Origin: Chaetoceros tenuissimus
Lineage: Eukaryota; Bacillariophyta; Thalassiosirophyceae; Chaetocerotales; Chaetocerotaceae
NCBI GenBank assembly: GCA_021927905.1
Contig: BLLK01000045.1
Span: 2,542,001 to 2,606,000 of the forward strand
DNA: 64,000 nucleotides
Direction: 5' to 3'
Positions 19,934-31,332 of this stretch are shown piece after piece (the stretch's first letter is position 1; each line of letters starts with the position of its first letter). Made by a program: the position numbers and the translations under genes. Below the pieces are notes generated by a model that was not told the origin of the DNA, did no database searches, and saw only the letters and a list, made by a program, of their open reading frames with translations.

Positions 19934-22900
19934 TTACACAAAATTATCAATCTGTTTACTTTCTACGCTTTCCCATCCACGTTTTCTAGGTGTTCTCTTT
20001 TTACATGAAAATAATCTTGACATGGATTCGGATATTGAGTTGATTGACGGGCAGCATCCTTGCTCGTGAATTGATCCGTCATCGTTAACAATTGGTTTGA
20101 GATAGGACCTGAGCATAAGGCTACTTGACACAACAGACACAGATGAAAATGCCATCATAAAGCCTGCAAATGCTGGTGGTACTCGCCACGTAGTCCATGG
20201 GTAGAAAAATCCAGCCGCAAACGGAAGAGCAAACAAGTTATATCCTGTCAAGTAGTTATTATTTGATAAGAAAACGAGTGCCACAATTATGGGGAAGAAA
20301 AGTAGAATTATTCACTTACCCATTGCCCAGATAAAATTCAATTTTATTCTGTTGAAAACAACCCTTGATAGGTGAAGTGCCACAACTACATCATGCAAAT
20401 TGGATCGAACTAAGACAATGTCCTGTAGTGGAGAAAGGTTGTTGAATTAAATGACTGCTACAGGAATATATATCCATTAAAATAAATCAGAAACTTACTG
20501 CTGCTTCAACTGCAACTTCAGTTCCGGCCCCAATGGCTATTCCAACATCGGCGCGTGCGAGAGCTAGATTACAAATGATTTTAACAAGTGAGAAAAGTAT
20601 GAAGAGAATCCAATATTGGATACAAATTCATAGCATACAAATTGTTCTTACCTACTGAATCATTAATGCCGTCCCCTACCACTGCAACTTTACCTTGTTG
20701 TCTTTCGTTCAGTGTCTCGTTCTCTCTTTTTCGTTTCTGTAGTCTTGTGATGAGGTCCGCTTTTCCTTCAATAGCAAGTGAGATGATTGATGACAAAATG
20801 AATGATGATAATGTCGAAGTGAACTAACCTTCTGGAGAAACATCGGAACAAACATTTTCGAGTTCAATACCTACAGCTTCTGCAACTGCTTTTGCTGTCA
20901 ATTCGTGATCACCGGTGCACATCCAAACTTCAATGCCAAGATTTTTCAGTGCTGCAATGGTTGATTTTGCATTGGTCTCAAGCGAATCCAGAATTCCTAA
21001 AACACCTATCACATAACGTTTTTTAGATGTATCATTGATGTGATTGTCAGATACAATACTGACGTAAACCCCAACTTGGCCCTGCTTTCGTAGAAATTCA
21101 ACTTCTCGATCACCACGTCTATAAAAGAAAATGTAATGAGATTATGTTCATTGTAGATGAATTCAAACCAAGCACATTGAAAAGTCATACCTTGAAACGT
21201 CTGTGGACAACTCCTCATTGTTAGTAGAACCTAATTTTGCCTTGGCAAAGTCACGCTTACCAACGCGGACCCAATAACTACCCCAACCTTCTTTCTGAAC
21301 AAGTGCCTCGACACCGTTTCCTGGTATGACCGCGCATTTTGATACTTTGACTCCTTCTTTGCTACATGTAAAATCAAATCCTATCGCAGTTTTTGCATAG
21401 TTGACTATGGCCTGAGCGAGAGGGTGTTCAGAATTCATCTCGGCACAAGCTGCTAACCAAAGACATAAGTTATGTTTGTCCACTTTCGATGGTAAGTTCT
21501 GGAGCAGAAAATTATCATCGCTAGAATTATCCATGAATTCGATGCGCTCCCCTAGAGTAGCTCTTCCTGTGGTGATTGTACCTGTTTTATCAAAAACAAC
21601 AGTGTCAACTTTGTGGGCATCTTCCAAAACTGCTCCACCCTTAATAAGCAAACCATTTGTGGCACCTACGCCTGTTCCAACCATTACTGCTGTAGGAGTA
21701 GCCAGTCCAAGTGCACATGGGCAGGCCACAACTATTACACTGATAGCTGACATCAATGCCACAAAGAATCGTTCTTGTGCATCAACCGATCTATTAAATA
21801 TCAACCAGCAAAATAAAGTCAGACCGGCTAAGCACAAAACAGTAGGTGCAAAGACAGCAGCAATTGAATCTGCCATTGCTTGGATTGGTGCTTTATTAAC
21901 TTGTGCTTCTTCAATCAATCTAACTATTCTGCTAATTACAGTTCCACTTCCACATGCAGTAACCTTTATGATCAGTGTGCTAAATTGGTTCACAGTCGAT
22001 CCAAAAACAGTGTCTCCAAGCGCTTTCGCCACTGGGAATGGCTCCCCAGAAAGTGCAGATTCGTCGACATAGGAACTCTCACCCTTTCCATCTCTATACA
22101 CAATTACTCCATCTGTTGGAATCCTTGATCTAAACACAGTTTTATGAGATTCACATTTATACATGTAAAATAGATGTTGCTCAGAAGAACTTACCCCGGA
22201 ATGACAAGAAGATATTCTCCAACCTTTACATGTTTTACTTCCACTTCTTCCTTTTGGATAGAATTGATGTTGAAGTCTTTAGACAGTGTCTCTTTTCCAG
22301 TTATTTCGTCTCTAGTTTTCAAATCATTGGGAATAATGCAAGAGGTGGCAATAATTGGCTGTAGTTCCATTAAAGTTTGTAGAGACGACGCTGTTTTTCC
22401 TTTTGCATAAGCTTCAAGGTATTTACCCAAAGTAACGAAAGTCAACAGCATTGCAGATGTCTCAAATGTAGCCTTTAAATGTATTCCTTCATGTTCAACA
22501 TCCGAAGCAAACCCCATGGATGAAATTCCTAAGACAATGAGTGAGTACACATAAGCAGATGTAGTCCCTAATGAAATTAAAAAATCCATTCCCATGACTC
22601 TAGCACTTTGAAAGCTATGATATGCAGCTACATAGAATCTTTTACCGACTCCAAATTGCACAGGTGTAGCCAAAATGAAAGATATCCATGGTTTCCAATT
22701 TTTCCATCTCTGATTATCTTCAAGAAAAGATGACACGCGAAATATACTGGAGTAATGAATAATGATCAAGGGAATGGTGAAAATTAATGATGTAATCAGT
22801 AATCGAGACCATGTTTCCAATTCTTCTCGTCTCATTTCTTCCAACTTTGCCGCATTTTCAGCCAGTGTCATGCCACCATTGGATCCTTCAGATGGATTAT

Positions 22901-23651
22901 ATACCTCAAGAAGTTCACATTCATAGCCAGCTTTTTCAATTGCTTCTGTACACATGTTTACAATAGCATTAACTCTTTCGTCGATGTTTTTAGCTTTGGT
23001 GGATTCCTCTGTTGTATCTGAGAAGAAAATATCTTTGGGTATTTCTATGGTTGCTCTACTCGTTGGTAGATTCACTGATGCTTTCTTTACATATTGACCT
23101 AGCGAAGTTAAAGCTTTCTCAACACGTCCTGTGCAAACTGCACAACTCATCCCTTGGATTTGGACACATACTATGGCCTGAATACCGCCCATGTCACTTT
23201 CTTTAGCAATTTCTGCAGCTGATTTTATTTGTAATGCCATGGCATCGATTTCCTTTGAAGAATCATTGTTTTTATTGCTCTGTAATTCTATATCCTCGCC
23301 GTCTTCAATTACATTCGCTTCAAAACCAACATCTTCAATAGCCTCGGTGGCTTCTTCTTTTAGGTTTTTCACGAGACCATCTATTTGTAACTTGTTTGAT
23401 GAATCAAAATTAAATGAATCATCTCCTTTGGAAGAACTTTTTACTCCCCCATATATTTCGAGGTTGACTGTGATACTAGCATGTGAATTCTCAAAGGAAG
23501 AGGTAGCTACCACACACCCTGGTATTTCTTCCAAAGCTTGACGAACAGTTGTGCCGCAGTTTCTTTGACACATCATTCCATGCACCCTCAGATGCACAGT
23601 TTGATTGAGTGAATCATCGCCAGACGAGATTTGGCCGTCTTTTTCCATCAT
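19934..23651 (-). CDS. copper-transporting P1B-type ATPase (ATP7/RAN1/CopA type)
   Basis: Seven exons: 23651-22195, 22129-21191, 21118-20829, 20765-20652, 20563-20499, 20422-20320, 20244-19934; introns 63-88 nt; phases are consistent and give 1092 residues. Two N-terminal heavy-metal domains: the first has GMMCQRNC (CxxxC), the second GMSCAVC (normal CxxC). Then come the P1B helices, the CPC metal site in [12 protein letters not shown], the phosphorylation motif [11 protein letters not shown], the ATP-binding region with [24 protein letters not shown] and [11 protein letters not shown], and the last two helices. It pumps Cu+ out of the cytosol into a secretory or plastid compartment; the site is not told by the sequence. 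The ATG pair at 23651/23648 was chosen because the frame upstream runs through a tandem repeat. Confidence 0.9.
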
Positions 23652-24601
23652 ACAATTGTTGTGAGTATTGAGAGTATTTGGCACGATATCTTGGATACAG
23701 TAGTGAAGGGTGAATGTGTGAAGGGTGAATGTGTGAAGTAAGTGTGAAGGGTGAATACGAGCAGTCATTCTTTGTTCTATGACCCAACTCCCGGACATCA
23801 AAAGACCCGGAGAACAATGAGCAAGTGGCTACATCACATGCTACGTAGGTAATGAACATTGAAGAAGAAATATCCGGCATGACCCCCCGGGGGTCATCAT
23901 GCACTGAGGGGGTCAGCTCTAGGGGGTCTCTGCAACCTGGAGCCCTACGTGCGTTTCTACGAGAAAACCATACCACAGGCCATGTCACATTTTTCTTTCC
24001 AAAGAACAAATACATAAGAAATCTATTGTACTTTACTCTTGTTGCTTATTAGTTTAGTATATTCAAGACTAGAACTTCTGCTGCTCAGAGCGGTCCTGGG
24101 AAAGGCTCAGCGCTTGAGAAATCTAGATGAAGCTAGTAGGTATGCAGAGGAAGTTAGGAAGTAATGCAGCACCTATGAGTTGTTTTGTTGTAAAGAACTG
24201 TTGTAAAATATAAACGTACGTACGTACTTATTAAAAAGAAAGCCAAAGTAAACTTCCATCTTGCGGAAACAAAACTGTTTGACTAACGCAGGTCTAGTTA
24301 ATCTCCAGATGACAATGCTGTTTGGCACATATAAGGTAAGTTATCACAATATCGTTCTACAATCAAGACTTTGAAAGCGGAGAAACAAGGCTTCTCGTGT
24401 ACATTCTCGCATTCCTTCTCAAATGTATGTTAGCCTTCTCAAGGAGGAAATTTCATCGTCTTTTTTTGGATAATTTAGATATAATAATGATATTTTCTTC
24501 TTGTTTTTGCTCAATCATAGGTTCTCCTGCGACATTTTCATTTAGATATCAGAAGATCAGAACAGAGATAACCTTCATCCATTAATCATCATATTCTCCC
24601 T
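23652..24601. other. 950-bp intergenic region with GGGGGTC motifs and tandem repeat
   Basis: Divergent promoter region between the copper ATPase and the next gene. It contains the tandem repeat at 23703-23756 and a GC-rich island at 23879-23945. The island holds a near-perfect palindrome (ATGACCCCC C GGGGGTCAT, 23879-23897) and two further GGGGGTC copies near 23907 and 23922. A short frame at 24397-24585 has no recognisable content. No gene called. Confidence 0.5.
23703..23756. repeat. short tandem repeat, 15-bp unit
   Basis: The unit GTGTGAAGGGTGAAT occurs at 23716-23730 and 23742-23756, with a partial copy at 23703-23715 and a GTGTGAAG remnant between. It lies just upstream of the copper ATPase start. 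Confidence 0.75.
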
Positions 24602-25616
24602 ATGAATCCACTTGAAGAATCCATCATCAATCAATCATCATTGAGCTACAGCACTACTCATCTCATTTTTGAGAATCTGCCATTGCAACCAAACTTTAAA
24701 TCAGACACCTTCACTGACGCCATGTTCTCGACAAATCTAGATATCAGTCTTTCTCTAAGTAATATGAAAAACATCGATGTCGAGTTCTTGTGCAAAGATG
24801 AGATTATTGGGTTTAAGAATCCCTTTTGGTGCTTATTGCAGAGTACAACTGATCAACTTTACTATGACTACTTTCGTTTAGAGAAACAGATACTCAAGTA
24901 TGCAACAAATATCCAGTTTCAGTTCTATGATAATGGAGAGCAAGTTGAGGACTCGTCGAACAAAGCACCCACTACCCGAAGAAAAAGTTTGACTTTACCC
25001 TTCCTAACAACTACCAAGTCCATAACAGATATACCACATCAAAAGGCTGTCATAGAAAGAATGAAGAGGTTGAAAGGCGCTGTTCATACATTCCTTTCGC
25101 AAACAAGAAGAAATAGAGAAAACTACATAGAAGTGCTAAGAGCTTATGACAAAAGATACAATACTGACTGTGAAGAAGAGGAACTAGAAGAGCTTGAACG
25201 TACACATATTTTTCTCAATGGTGAAAGATTAGAAACTCTGATAGAGGTAATTGATGAGGTACTTGAACAATTATCTTCGAAAGTGAAGGATGAAAGAAAA
25301 ATTTCATGTATAACTGGTAAGTTACTACATTTCTTTCTTAGCCTTCTTTGTGTCATATCATGTCTAATGATTACTCTTGTCATTAACAGAAGACAGTTCG
25401 TTCGTTAAAAGAGATACAATCACCGAGGAAGAGAAAAAATGCATGAAGACCTTTCATTCCTTGTTTCAAAAGATAAAAATGAGGAAAATGAGAAAGTCTC
25501 GACAGGAGCGCCGTCAAAGTTCTATACTTAGCAAAAGACATAGTGCCCTCCCAGACCAACCAATTCCACTTGAGAACCTATTCTTCGATCGCGTTAGCGA
25601 TGAGGAGTCATGGTAA
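24602..25616 (+). CDS. uncharacterised basic protein
   Basis: Two exons, 24602-25316 and 25390-25616 (73-nt intron, GTAAGT ... ACAG, phase 1); 313 residues. I do not recognise the family. The first third is mixed and non-repetitive. The middle is helical with a Lys/Arg-rich run (RRKSLTLPF, ERMKRLKGAVHTFLSQTRRNRENYIEVL), followed by an acidic helix (DCEEEELEELERTH). The end is strongly basic (KIKMRKMRKSRQERRQ). No signal peptide or membrane helix. Splice phase and the sensible exon 2 reading support it as a real gene. A nuclear or RNA-associated role is only a guess from charge. Confidence 0.6.
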
Positions 25617-25798
25617 ATGGTAGACCACTCATAAAGTGAAGTCCTCTATTGCAAAGTGATGATGTAAAATAAGATTCATCAAAGAAAGAGTATGATTTCA
25701 TGAATTTGCAAGTATCTAAAAACTAAAAAGTGAATGACAACATCTCTTTCATTATACATATTATGTAACACTTCCTAATTGTATTTTTTTTAAGAAGT

Positions 25799-27252
25799 CT
25801 ATGTGCTCATAGTTGGAGCAGTAGCAACCGCTTTCTCCACAGCTCCTTCTATCGCCATGAATGCCGCATCGGCGTCGACATTTGTATCAACCTGAGTATC
25901 TTTTAACTTCTCTCCCACTAAGACTTTCCCTGCTTCTGGATCCCCAGGCTCTGGCCCAGCGACCTTCACAGATACTCCAATATAATTGACGACATTGCTT
26001 TGAGCGTCACGCAACGCGGCGACAAAAAGCTTGTTCCAAAATGGAGTACCATCTGACTTGTAGTTTACAAATGTAACCGAAACATCCTCACCGTTAGAAA
26101 TGGCCTTTCTAATCTGAGCCACTTTATTTTGGTTGGTATCAGTTCCTTGCAAGAAACGACAATTACGTCCAAGCACCTCTTCTCTGCTATAGCCAGTGAG
26201 AGTTAAGAAGTCATCAGAGGCATATACAATTGGATTATCCTGTAAACTTGGATCAGTGATGACAAAGCACTGTTGTGATTGCCGAATACTAGCCATGAGA
26301 TTGAAGTCTTGTTTTGCAAGCATTCTGGGATCACCACACTGTTCAATCACTGCTTCTGGTAGGTTATCAACTGTATTACATTCAGTAAGGATAGGATTAG
26401 CTTTGTCTGGGTCAATCCTAGAGCGAACAATATCTTTCAATGCCAAATTCTCTCTTTGTAATTCCATAACTTCCTTTTGTAGAGATTCGAAGAAAAATTT
26501 CTTACGAAGACGAGTCCGACGAGCAAGAATGCGATTTCTCTCTCTTCTTCTATCAATTTGAGCTTGCGACTTTTTACGTCCAGGCTTCTGTTCAGATCCT
26601 GAGTCTGGATCTTCGTTGTCGTTCATGGAATCATTACTCATTATAGCTTGCTGAGCTCCCTCATTCATGGCCTGCTGTGGATTAGTAAATCTTTGTTTTT
26701 TGTTCTGATGGAAGTCCATCTGTTGTGGAGCTTGTGTTGTTGATACTGTAGCAATGTTCTGGAAAGAAGTTAAAGGTTGAACAGAAGATGCATGGGAAGG
26801 AGGGGCTGCAATTGTTCCATTCTGATGACCATTCTGTTGATGAATCAAAGGAATGCTAAACATTCCATCAAATGCTTCATTCGGAATCTGGGTACTCTGT
26901 AGATCTGGGGATACGATACTGCTAGGTGTAGGCTCTGGTGGTACATTGTTCACAGGGCTATCGCTATTGAAAATGGTTCTTCCTGTTAGCTCAACATCTT
27001 GAATATAAACTCAAGCATATGCAATGGCTACAATTTGAACTTCATCATGTCTTACCTAAAGTCCATAGTAAAGCTACTATTGGAAGAACCTCCATCATCT
27101 AAGAGATATTCAGCTAATAAATCAAAATCGAGAGGATCTTCCAAAGAGACGTTGAAGTCTTGATCGCCCCCCATAGCTTTTGAATCAGAAGCGTTTTGGC
27201 TAGCAGGAATAAAGCATGGTAGTATTGTCTCAGAAGGCATGATTGTTGTCAT
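25799..27252 (-). CDS. AUREO1: aureochrome (bZIP-LOV blue-light transcription factor)
   Basis: Two exons, 27252-27056 and 26963-25799 (92-nt intron, phase 2); 453 residues. A Gln/Pro/Ser-rich N-terminal region precedes a bZIP: basic region RRRERNRILARRTRLRKKFF and a leucine zipper (LQKEVMELQRENLALKDIV). The LOV domain follows, with GRNCRFLQGTDTN carrying the photoactive Cys, then FVNYKSDGTPFWNKLFVAALRD and NYIGVSVKV. The order bZIP then LOV defines aureochromes, a stramenopile invention. The intact Cys and N/Q positions argue for a photoactive type-1 protein rather than AUREO2. Start is the first ATG of exon 1; another ATG lies 12 nt downstream. A TGACGT box sits upstream. Exon 2's acceptor (CAATAG) was chosen because a nearer AACAG gives a stop. 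Confidence 0.92.
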
Positions 27253-28028
27253 AATATAGTATTTCACAGTTTCTTTTGGTTCTGATTGATTGTGGATCTT
27301 CGTGAGAGATGGAAAAAGAATCGAATCAATTTTCACCTTGATTGATGCAAATTCCGAAGCTGTAGTAGCATGAAATGAAAGGATAGAGCAGCATCAAAAA
27401 ATAGCACCAGGAGGTGGATGTGTTATGCTTCTCGTTTTAGATGACATCAAAGGCCTAGAGAATAAATATTGCTGACGTATCAGCATCTGCCATGCTCAAA
27501 AACCGACACCTTTTTTTCATGGCAACTCCCCTGCCAACATGGAGCTTTCAACTTCAAGTTGGGGTGTCTTTAAATTATCCGCAAAGGAGTAGGGGGTCAT
27601 CAGATTTTGGTTCATTGTGAGCTAGCCAGATAGCTATTTACAAGTTTTAGAGAGTTTTTTTTGAACTCTACTACCTCCTGCTGGATGCTTCTTCGATCTT
27701 CACCTTTGCTTTTGAATGCTCAAAGACACCAAATTATTTTCATGAAATGGTATGGAACTTTGCTATAAGTACAAGCGTGAGCTAGGTGGGAAAGATGGAG
27801 CAAGGGGAGGTTCAAAACGATTTGTTTCGTTATAATTTTTTTTTCCTCAACCAGCTAATCTATACTCTCTCAAATAATGAAACATTGCTTCAAAAAGAGG
27901 AAATTAAATTATAAATTAACACAACATAGACATGGAAGAAGCTTTGTTTGTCGATTGAGCGAAAGTTCTGTGCAATGCGATTGATGTTTTATCATTACAA
28001 CTTCGATTCAGGGAACAGCCAAAGTAAA
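27253..28028. other. intergenic region upstream of the aureochrome
   Basis: 776 bp holding the aureochrome promoter and the 3' flank of the centrin-like gene. It contains TGACGT at 27473-27478 and ATGACATCA near 27441. No gene seen. Confidence 0.45.
27473..27478 (+). promoter_or_regulatory. TGACGT box upstream of the aureochrome
   Basis: TGACGT is the core sequence reported for aureochrome-1 and related bZIP factors. It lies about 220 bp upstream of the aureochrome ATG, so autoregulation is possible. A six-base match occurs by chance often, hence low confidence. Confidence 0.35.
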
Positions 28029-28535
28029 TTAGGAGAAAGCCATGATCTTTCTGAAATCGTTGAAATTGATAACTGAGTCCAAGTCACTATCAAATTCTTC
28101 AATCATGGCGCGTATCTGATCATCTCCAATTGAGGAAGGAATGTCGTCCTCATCTAAACCCATCTTTTTCCCTTCGTTCTTCAATTCGACAATGACTCTC
28201 TTCAAATCATGTTCGTCTATGTAGCCCTTATTAGCCTCGTCAAATAATCTAAAGTTCTTTTTCATTTCAGTATCTGGTTCAAATTTTTTGTTGTAACTTT
28301 CTTGTATCACCTCTAGAGCAAGTTCCATGTCCACTTGTACATCTTCGCTAGGCGTCCTTCGACCCAATCTCTTGTTTCCGTTCACAATTTCTTTCCAGAT
28401 TTCTTGGGTGGTTACTCGAAACCCTTGTGCACGAAGAAGGAGCTTGAAAGAGTTAGGTGCTATACTTCCAATCCGACGACGATCAAATAATTTAAAGGAT
28501 TGTTTTATTTCTTCTAGATACAAGCGGTCAATCAT
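28029..28535 (-). CDS. centrin/calmodulin-like EF-hand protein
   Basis: 168 residues, no intron, ATG at 28535. Four EF-hand-like units can be traced. EF1 (FDRRRIGSIAPNSF) has lost most Ca2+ ligands. EF2 is very divergent, with a long insert (GNKRLGRRTPSED). EF3 is FDEANKGYIDEHDL. EF4 is DSDLDSVINFND, closest to a working loop. EF1-EF2 spacing and the opening EEIKQSFKLFD recall centrins, though the basal-body N-terminal tail is absent. EF3 and EF4 may still bind Ca2+. Divergent from the CRAL-TRIO gene to its right. Confidence 0.72.
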   Translation of the reverse strand: MIDRLYLEEIKQSFKLFDRRRIGSIAPNSFKLLLRAQGFRVTTQEIWKEIVNGNKRLGRRTPSEDVQVDMELALEVIQESYNKKFEPDTEMKKNFRLFDEANKGYIDEHDLKRVIVELKNEGKKMGLDEDDIPSSIGDDQIRAMIEEFDSDLDSVINFNDFRKIMAFS

Positions 28536-28984
28536 TTTGTTTCATGAATTTTCTGTGAGAAGCTCTTTTTGTTTGTGAATGTGATCTAAAGACTAACACG
28601 GAATACCTTTCAGCGGATCCAAAGAGATGGTGATTTCGATTGACCTCAATCTTTGTTTGAAAATATTCCCTGCAATTTTATTGCAATAGTAGGTAGCATA
28701 AGTTCAAGTATTATATTATTATTAGTACAACAAAGAGAAGCAGGAGGGTTTGTTTACAATAATGATTCCTATTTTATCTTTTGTACGAAGATTATTCACT
28801 TGAACTTAGGGTAAAGAAAGGGGTTCATTTTTCGTACATCGTGTTCTAGTCGTGAAGACTGCTGAAAGGAACAGAAAACATATGTGATAGGAGGTTAGGG
28901 ATGATGATAACATTATGTGTGAGAGGTAGTGCTCAAATTTGGTATTGTAGCTCTAGCTCCAAATAAAGTGAAGTAAAAAACAAA
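28536..28984. promoter_or_regulatory. shared upstream region between centrin-like and CRAL-TRIO genes
   Basis: 449 bp, AT-rich, with an ATTATTATTATTAG run near 28714. It must contain both promoters; no motif is identified. Confidence 0.35.
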
Positions 28985-29829
28985 ATGCGCTTGAAATTCA
29001 ATGAAAAGATCAATTCTACTACAGAATTGGAACAGATCTACAGAATGCGCTTGAAGCTTGAGGAAGACTTCAAAGATTGCAAAGACAATATATTCCGAGA
29101 TATGGTCCTATTACGCTTTCTCCGCAGTAGAAATCATAATGAGAAACAAACATACAAAGACCTCGTGAAATATGTTCAATGGAGGGTTGATAACGAAGTT
29201 GATGCTGCATTGGACGAGCATTTTATAGCAAAGATATCTAACGAATTGAGGAAAGAGAAATCTTTAGTCGTAGAAAATGCAGATCATCATGGTCGCCCGG
29301 TGAATTTTGTTTTTGCGAGACGTCATCAAAACAATGATAGAGATCTTGAAGAAGTCAAACTAGCAATTATTCATGTTCTTGAAAAGCTAATTTCAAAAAG
29401 TAATCCAAATCACATCGTTTTCGCTCATTAATATGGTAAGAGTTGCAGGCTGAAGCAAAATTTGTGTTTCTTTCGAATCGCACTTTTAGACCCTAACATG
29501 ACGCATTTACGTGCTTGTAACAGGACTTGAAAGTATCTGCACTTTTGAATTCAATCATGGCGTTCTACCCAAACATCATCGAGAAAGTATTGATAGTAGA
29601 AGCACCTGCAATATTTAGAATGTGTTGGAACCTAATCAAAAAGGTGACAAGCAAACATCTGATTGATACCGTTCACTTCGTAGATAAAGATGAACTCAAA
29701 AACTTTGTTCGAAGTGACTCTCTTCCGAAAGGATTTTTAGAGCCGAAAAAGGCGAGGTCATCAGTTCATTCTTTTGAGAAAACAGCTAAAGAAGAGGTTG
29801 GACATCTAGACTCTGCCTGCCATACATGA
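28985..29829 (+). pseudogene. CRAL-TRIO (Sec14-like) gene with frameshifting deletion at exon 1 end
   Basis: Paralogue of the facing gene at 29887-30982. Exon 1 encodes the CRAL-TRIO N-terminal helices (FRDMVLLRFLRSRNHNEKQTYKDLVKY) and ENADHHGRPVNFVFARRHQNNDRD. Exon 2, from 29524 after TAACAG, encodes DLKVSALLNSIMAFYPNIIEKVLIVEAP and the following helices. In the paralogue, 33 nt separate the conserved Ala codon (GCT) from the donor; here only 10 nt do (CATTAATATG, then GTAAGA at 29436), and they contain an in-frame TAA. So 23 nt appear lost and the exons no longer join in frame. If no other donor is used, the gene is broken; a truncated 148-residue product is possible. Confidence 0.6.
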
Positions 29830-29886
29830 GTTTTCATACTAGTATCATAATCAACGGATAGCGGTAGCAAATTTTAATAAATAAGT

Positions 29887-30982
29887 TTATGATCTTCTTT
29901 TGCCAAGAAGCATTCCTGAAACGCCAAGAGCTAATCCAATTGCAGCAACGCCAACCTTGCTTTCCATGTATGATGTCTTGCCTCCATTCTCATTGATGGT
30001 GGTCACACCTTCCTTTGAGTCTAAACCTGGATCAGTACTGTTACTTTCGCTGTTACTATCATCTGTATCATCCATGGATACTGTCTTTTCAATCGGTGAA
30101 ACATGTTCTTCATTATTTTTTGGCTCGACAGAAACTGATTTTTCATCACTGCCGTTGATCTTTGTCTCTGATTCAAATCCAATCTGCGCAAAATCCTTTG
30201 GAATACTTTCAAGTCTCAAAAAATTATGTAATTCCGTGCATTTAATTTTTTGCAAAGTCACTGGGTGTAACCATTGCTTTATTACATTCCAAAATGCTGA
30301 AAATACCCAAGGAGAATCAACCATACATATACAATGCATAGTTTCAGGGTAGAATGATTTCAAAAGCTCCACGAGCAATTTTGCTACCTCGTAGTCCTGA
30401 ATTCAACCAATGCATCCATTTATCAAAATGAGTAAAGAGAAGGATTGATTCAATATAAATTCACAAGGAAACTGACTTCAAAAAGTTACTCACCATGCAT
30501 GACATTCCAAATTGGGACAAGTCCATAGCAATGACCATCCTTTCTTCTCCTTCTCTAGCGCAAGATAAAAGCTTTTCCAAAATGTAAATTATCATGAAGC
30601 GAAGCTGGTCGCAATCACGATCATTTTTATCATGTCTATGAACATAAACATATGCCACAGGTCTGTTCTCGAGATCTCCATTTTCGACAATTATATATTT
30701 CTTTTTCTTTTGCTCTGATGCAAATTTATCCATATATTCTACTGTCAATGCTGAATCAACTTCGTACTTTTCTCTAAATTCCGCATACTTTAGTAAACTA
30801 TCATATGCAACATCTTCATCATGTTCTCGGCTTCGTAGAAATCTAAGCACTAGTAAGTCTCGAAACAGTTGTTTGTGATTTGCATCCGTTGAATATGGAC
30901 AGTTTTTTTGTAATTTCTCTTGCAGCCTTGTTACAACCTGCTGCTCATCTTCGGTGATTGGTGTCCAATCTTTTTGTCTCAT
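29887..30982 (-). CDS. CRAL-TRIO (Sec14-like) lipid-binding protein with tail anchor
   Basis: Two exons, 30982-30494 and 30396-29887 (97-nt intron, GTGAGT ... TCAG, phase 0); 332 residues. Exon 1 has the CRAL-TRIO-N helices (FRDLLVLRFLRSREHDEDVAYDSLLKYAEF) and VAYVYVHRHDKNDRDCDQL, ending MVIAMDLSQFGMSCM. Exon 2 continues VAKLLVELLKSFYPETMHCICMVDSPWVFSAFW, the lipid-pocket gate region, then a Ser/Asp/Glu-rich linker and a C-terminal hydrophobic helix VGVAAIGLALGVSGMLLGKRRS that would tail-anchor it in a membrane. It should bind and move a small lipid such as a phosphoinositide or tocopherol. It faces a broken paralogue, suggesting an inverted duplication. Confidence 0.82.
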
Positions 30983-31332
30983 ATTTCTTCTCTAGTCTAG
31001 ACTACTCGTTATGGGTATAGAGTACAATTGATGTTATCCACACAAACTTTTTCTACGAATGAATGAACAGTTGGAAAAAGTAAGAATTACTCAAAGAAAA
31101 ACTTTTTGGCGAATAGCTAAATAGCTCTTTTGACACGTCATTGTAGATAACAAAAGAAGCTGGCGGCAAAAAAACGATTGAAATGGAAATCAAATAACTT
31201 AGTTTCATTGCACAGTTGATCTTCAAGAACCACATTACGTACTAGGCATTTTCCATTGAGGAAGATTAGTGTACTAGTAGTAGCATACTCGAACGTAGAT
31301 AGTAGATTGCGCTGACTACGCAAGAGTCAAAG
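30983..31332. other. shared upstream region between CRAL-TRIO and coiled-coil genes
   Basis: 350 bp between divergent genes; AT-rich; nothing recognised. Confidence 0.3.

Noticed and set aside
24397-24585. 62-codon frame upstream of the unknown basic protein
   Set aside because: Hydrophobic, low complexity and without family features; probably leader sequence of the next gene.
26963-26985. Aureochrome intron acceptor at GCTAACAG
   Set aside because: Joining there gives a stop within a few codons; the downstream CAATAG keeps the frame.
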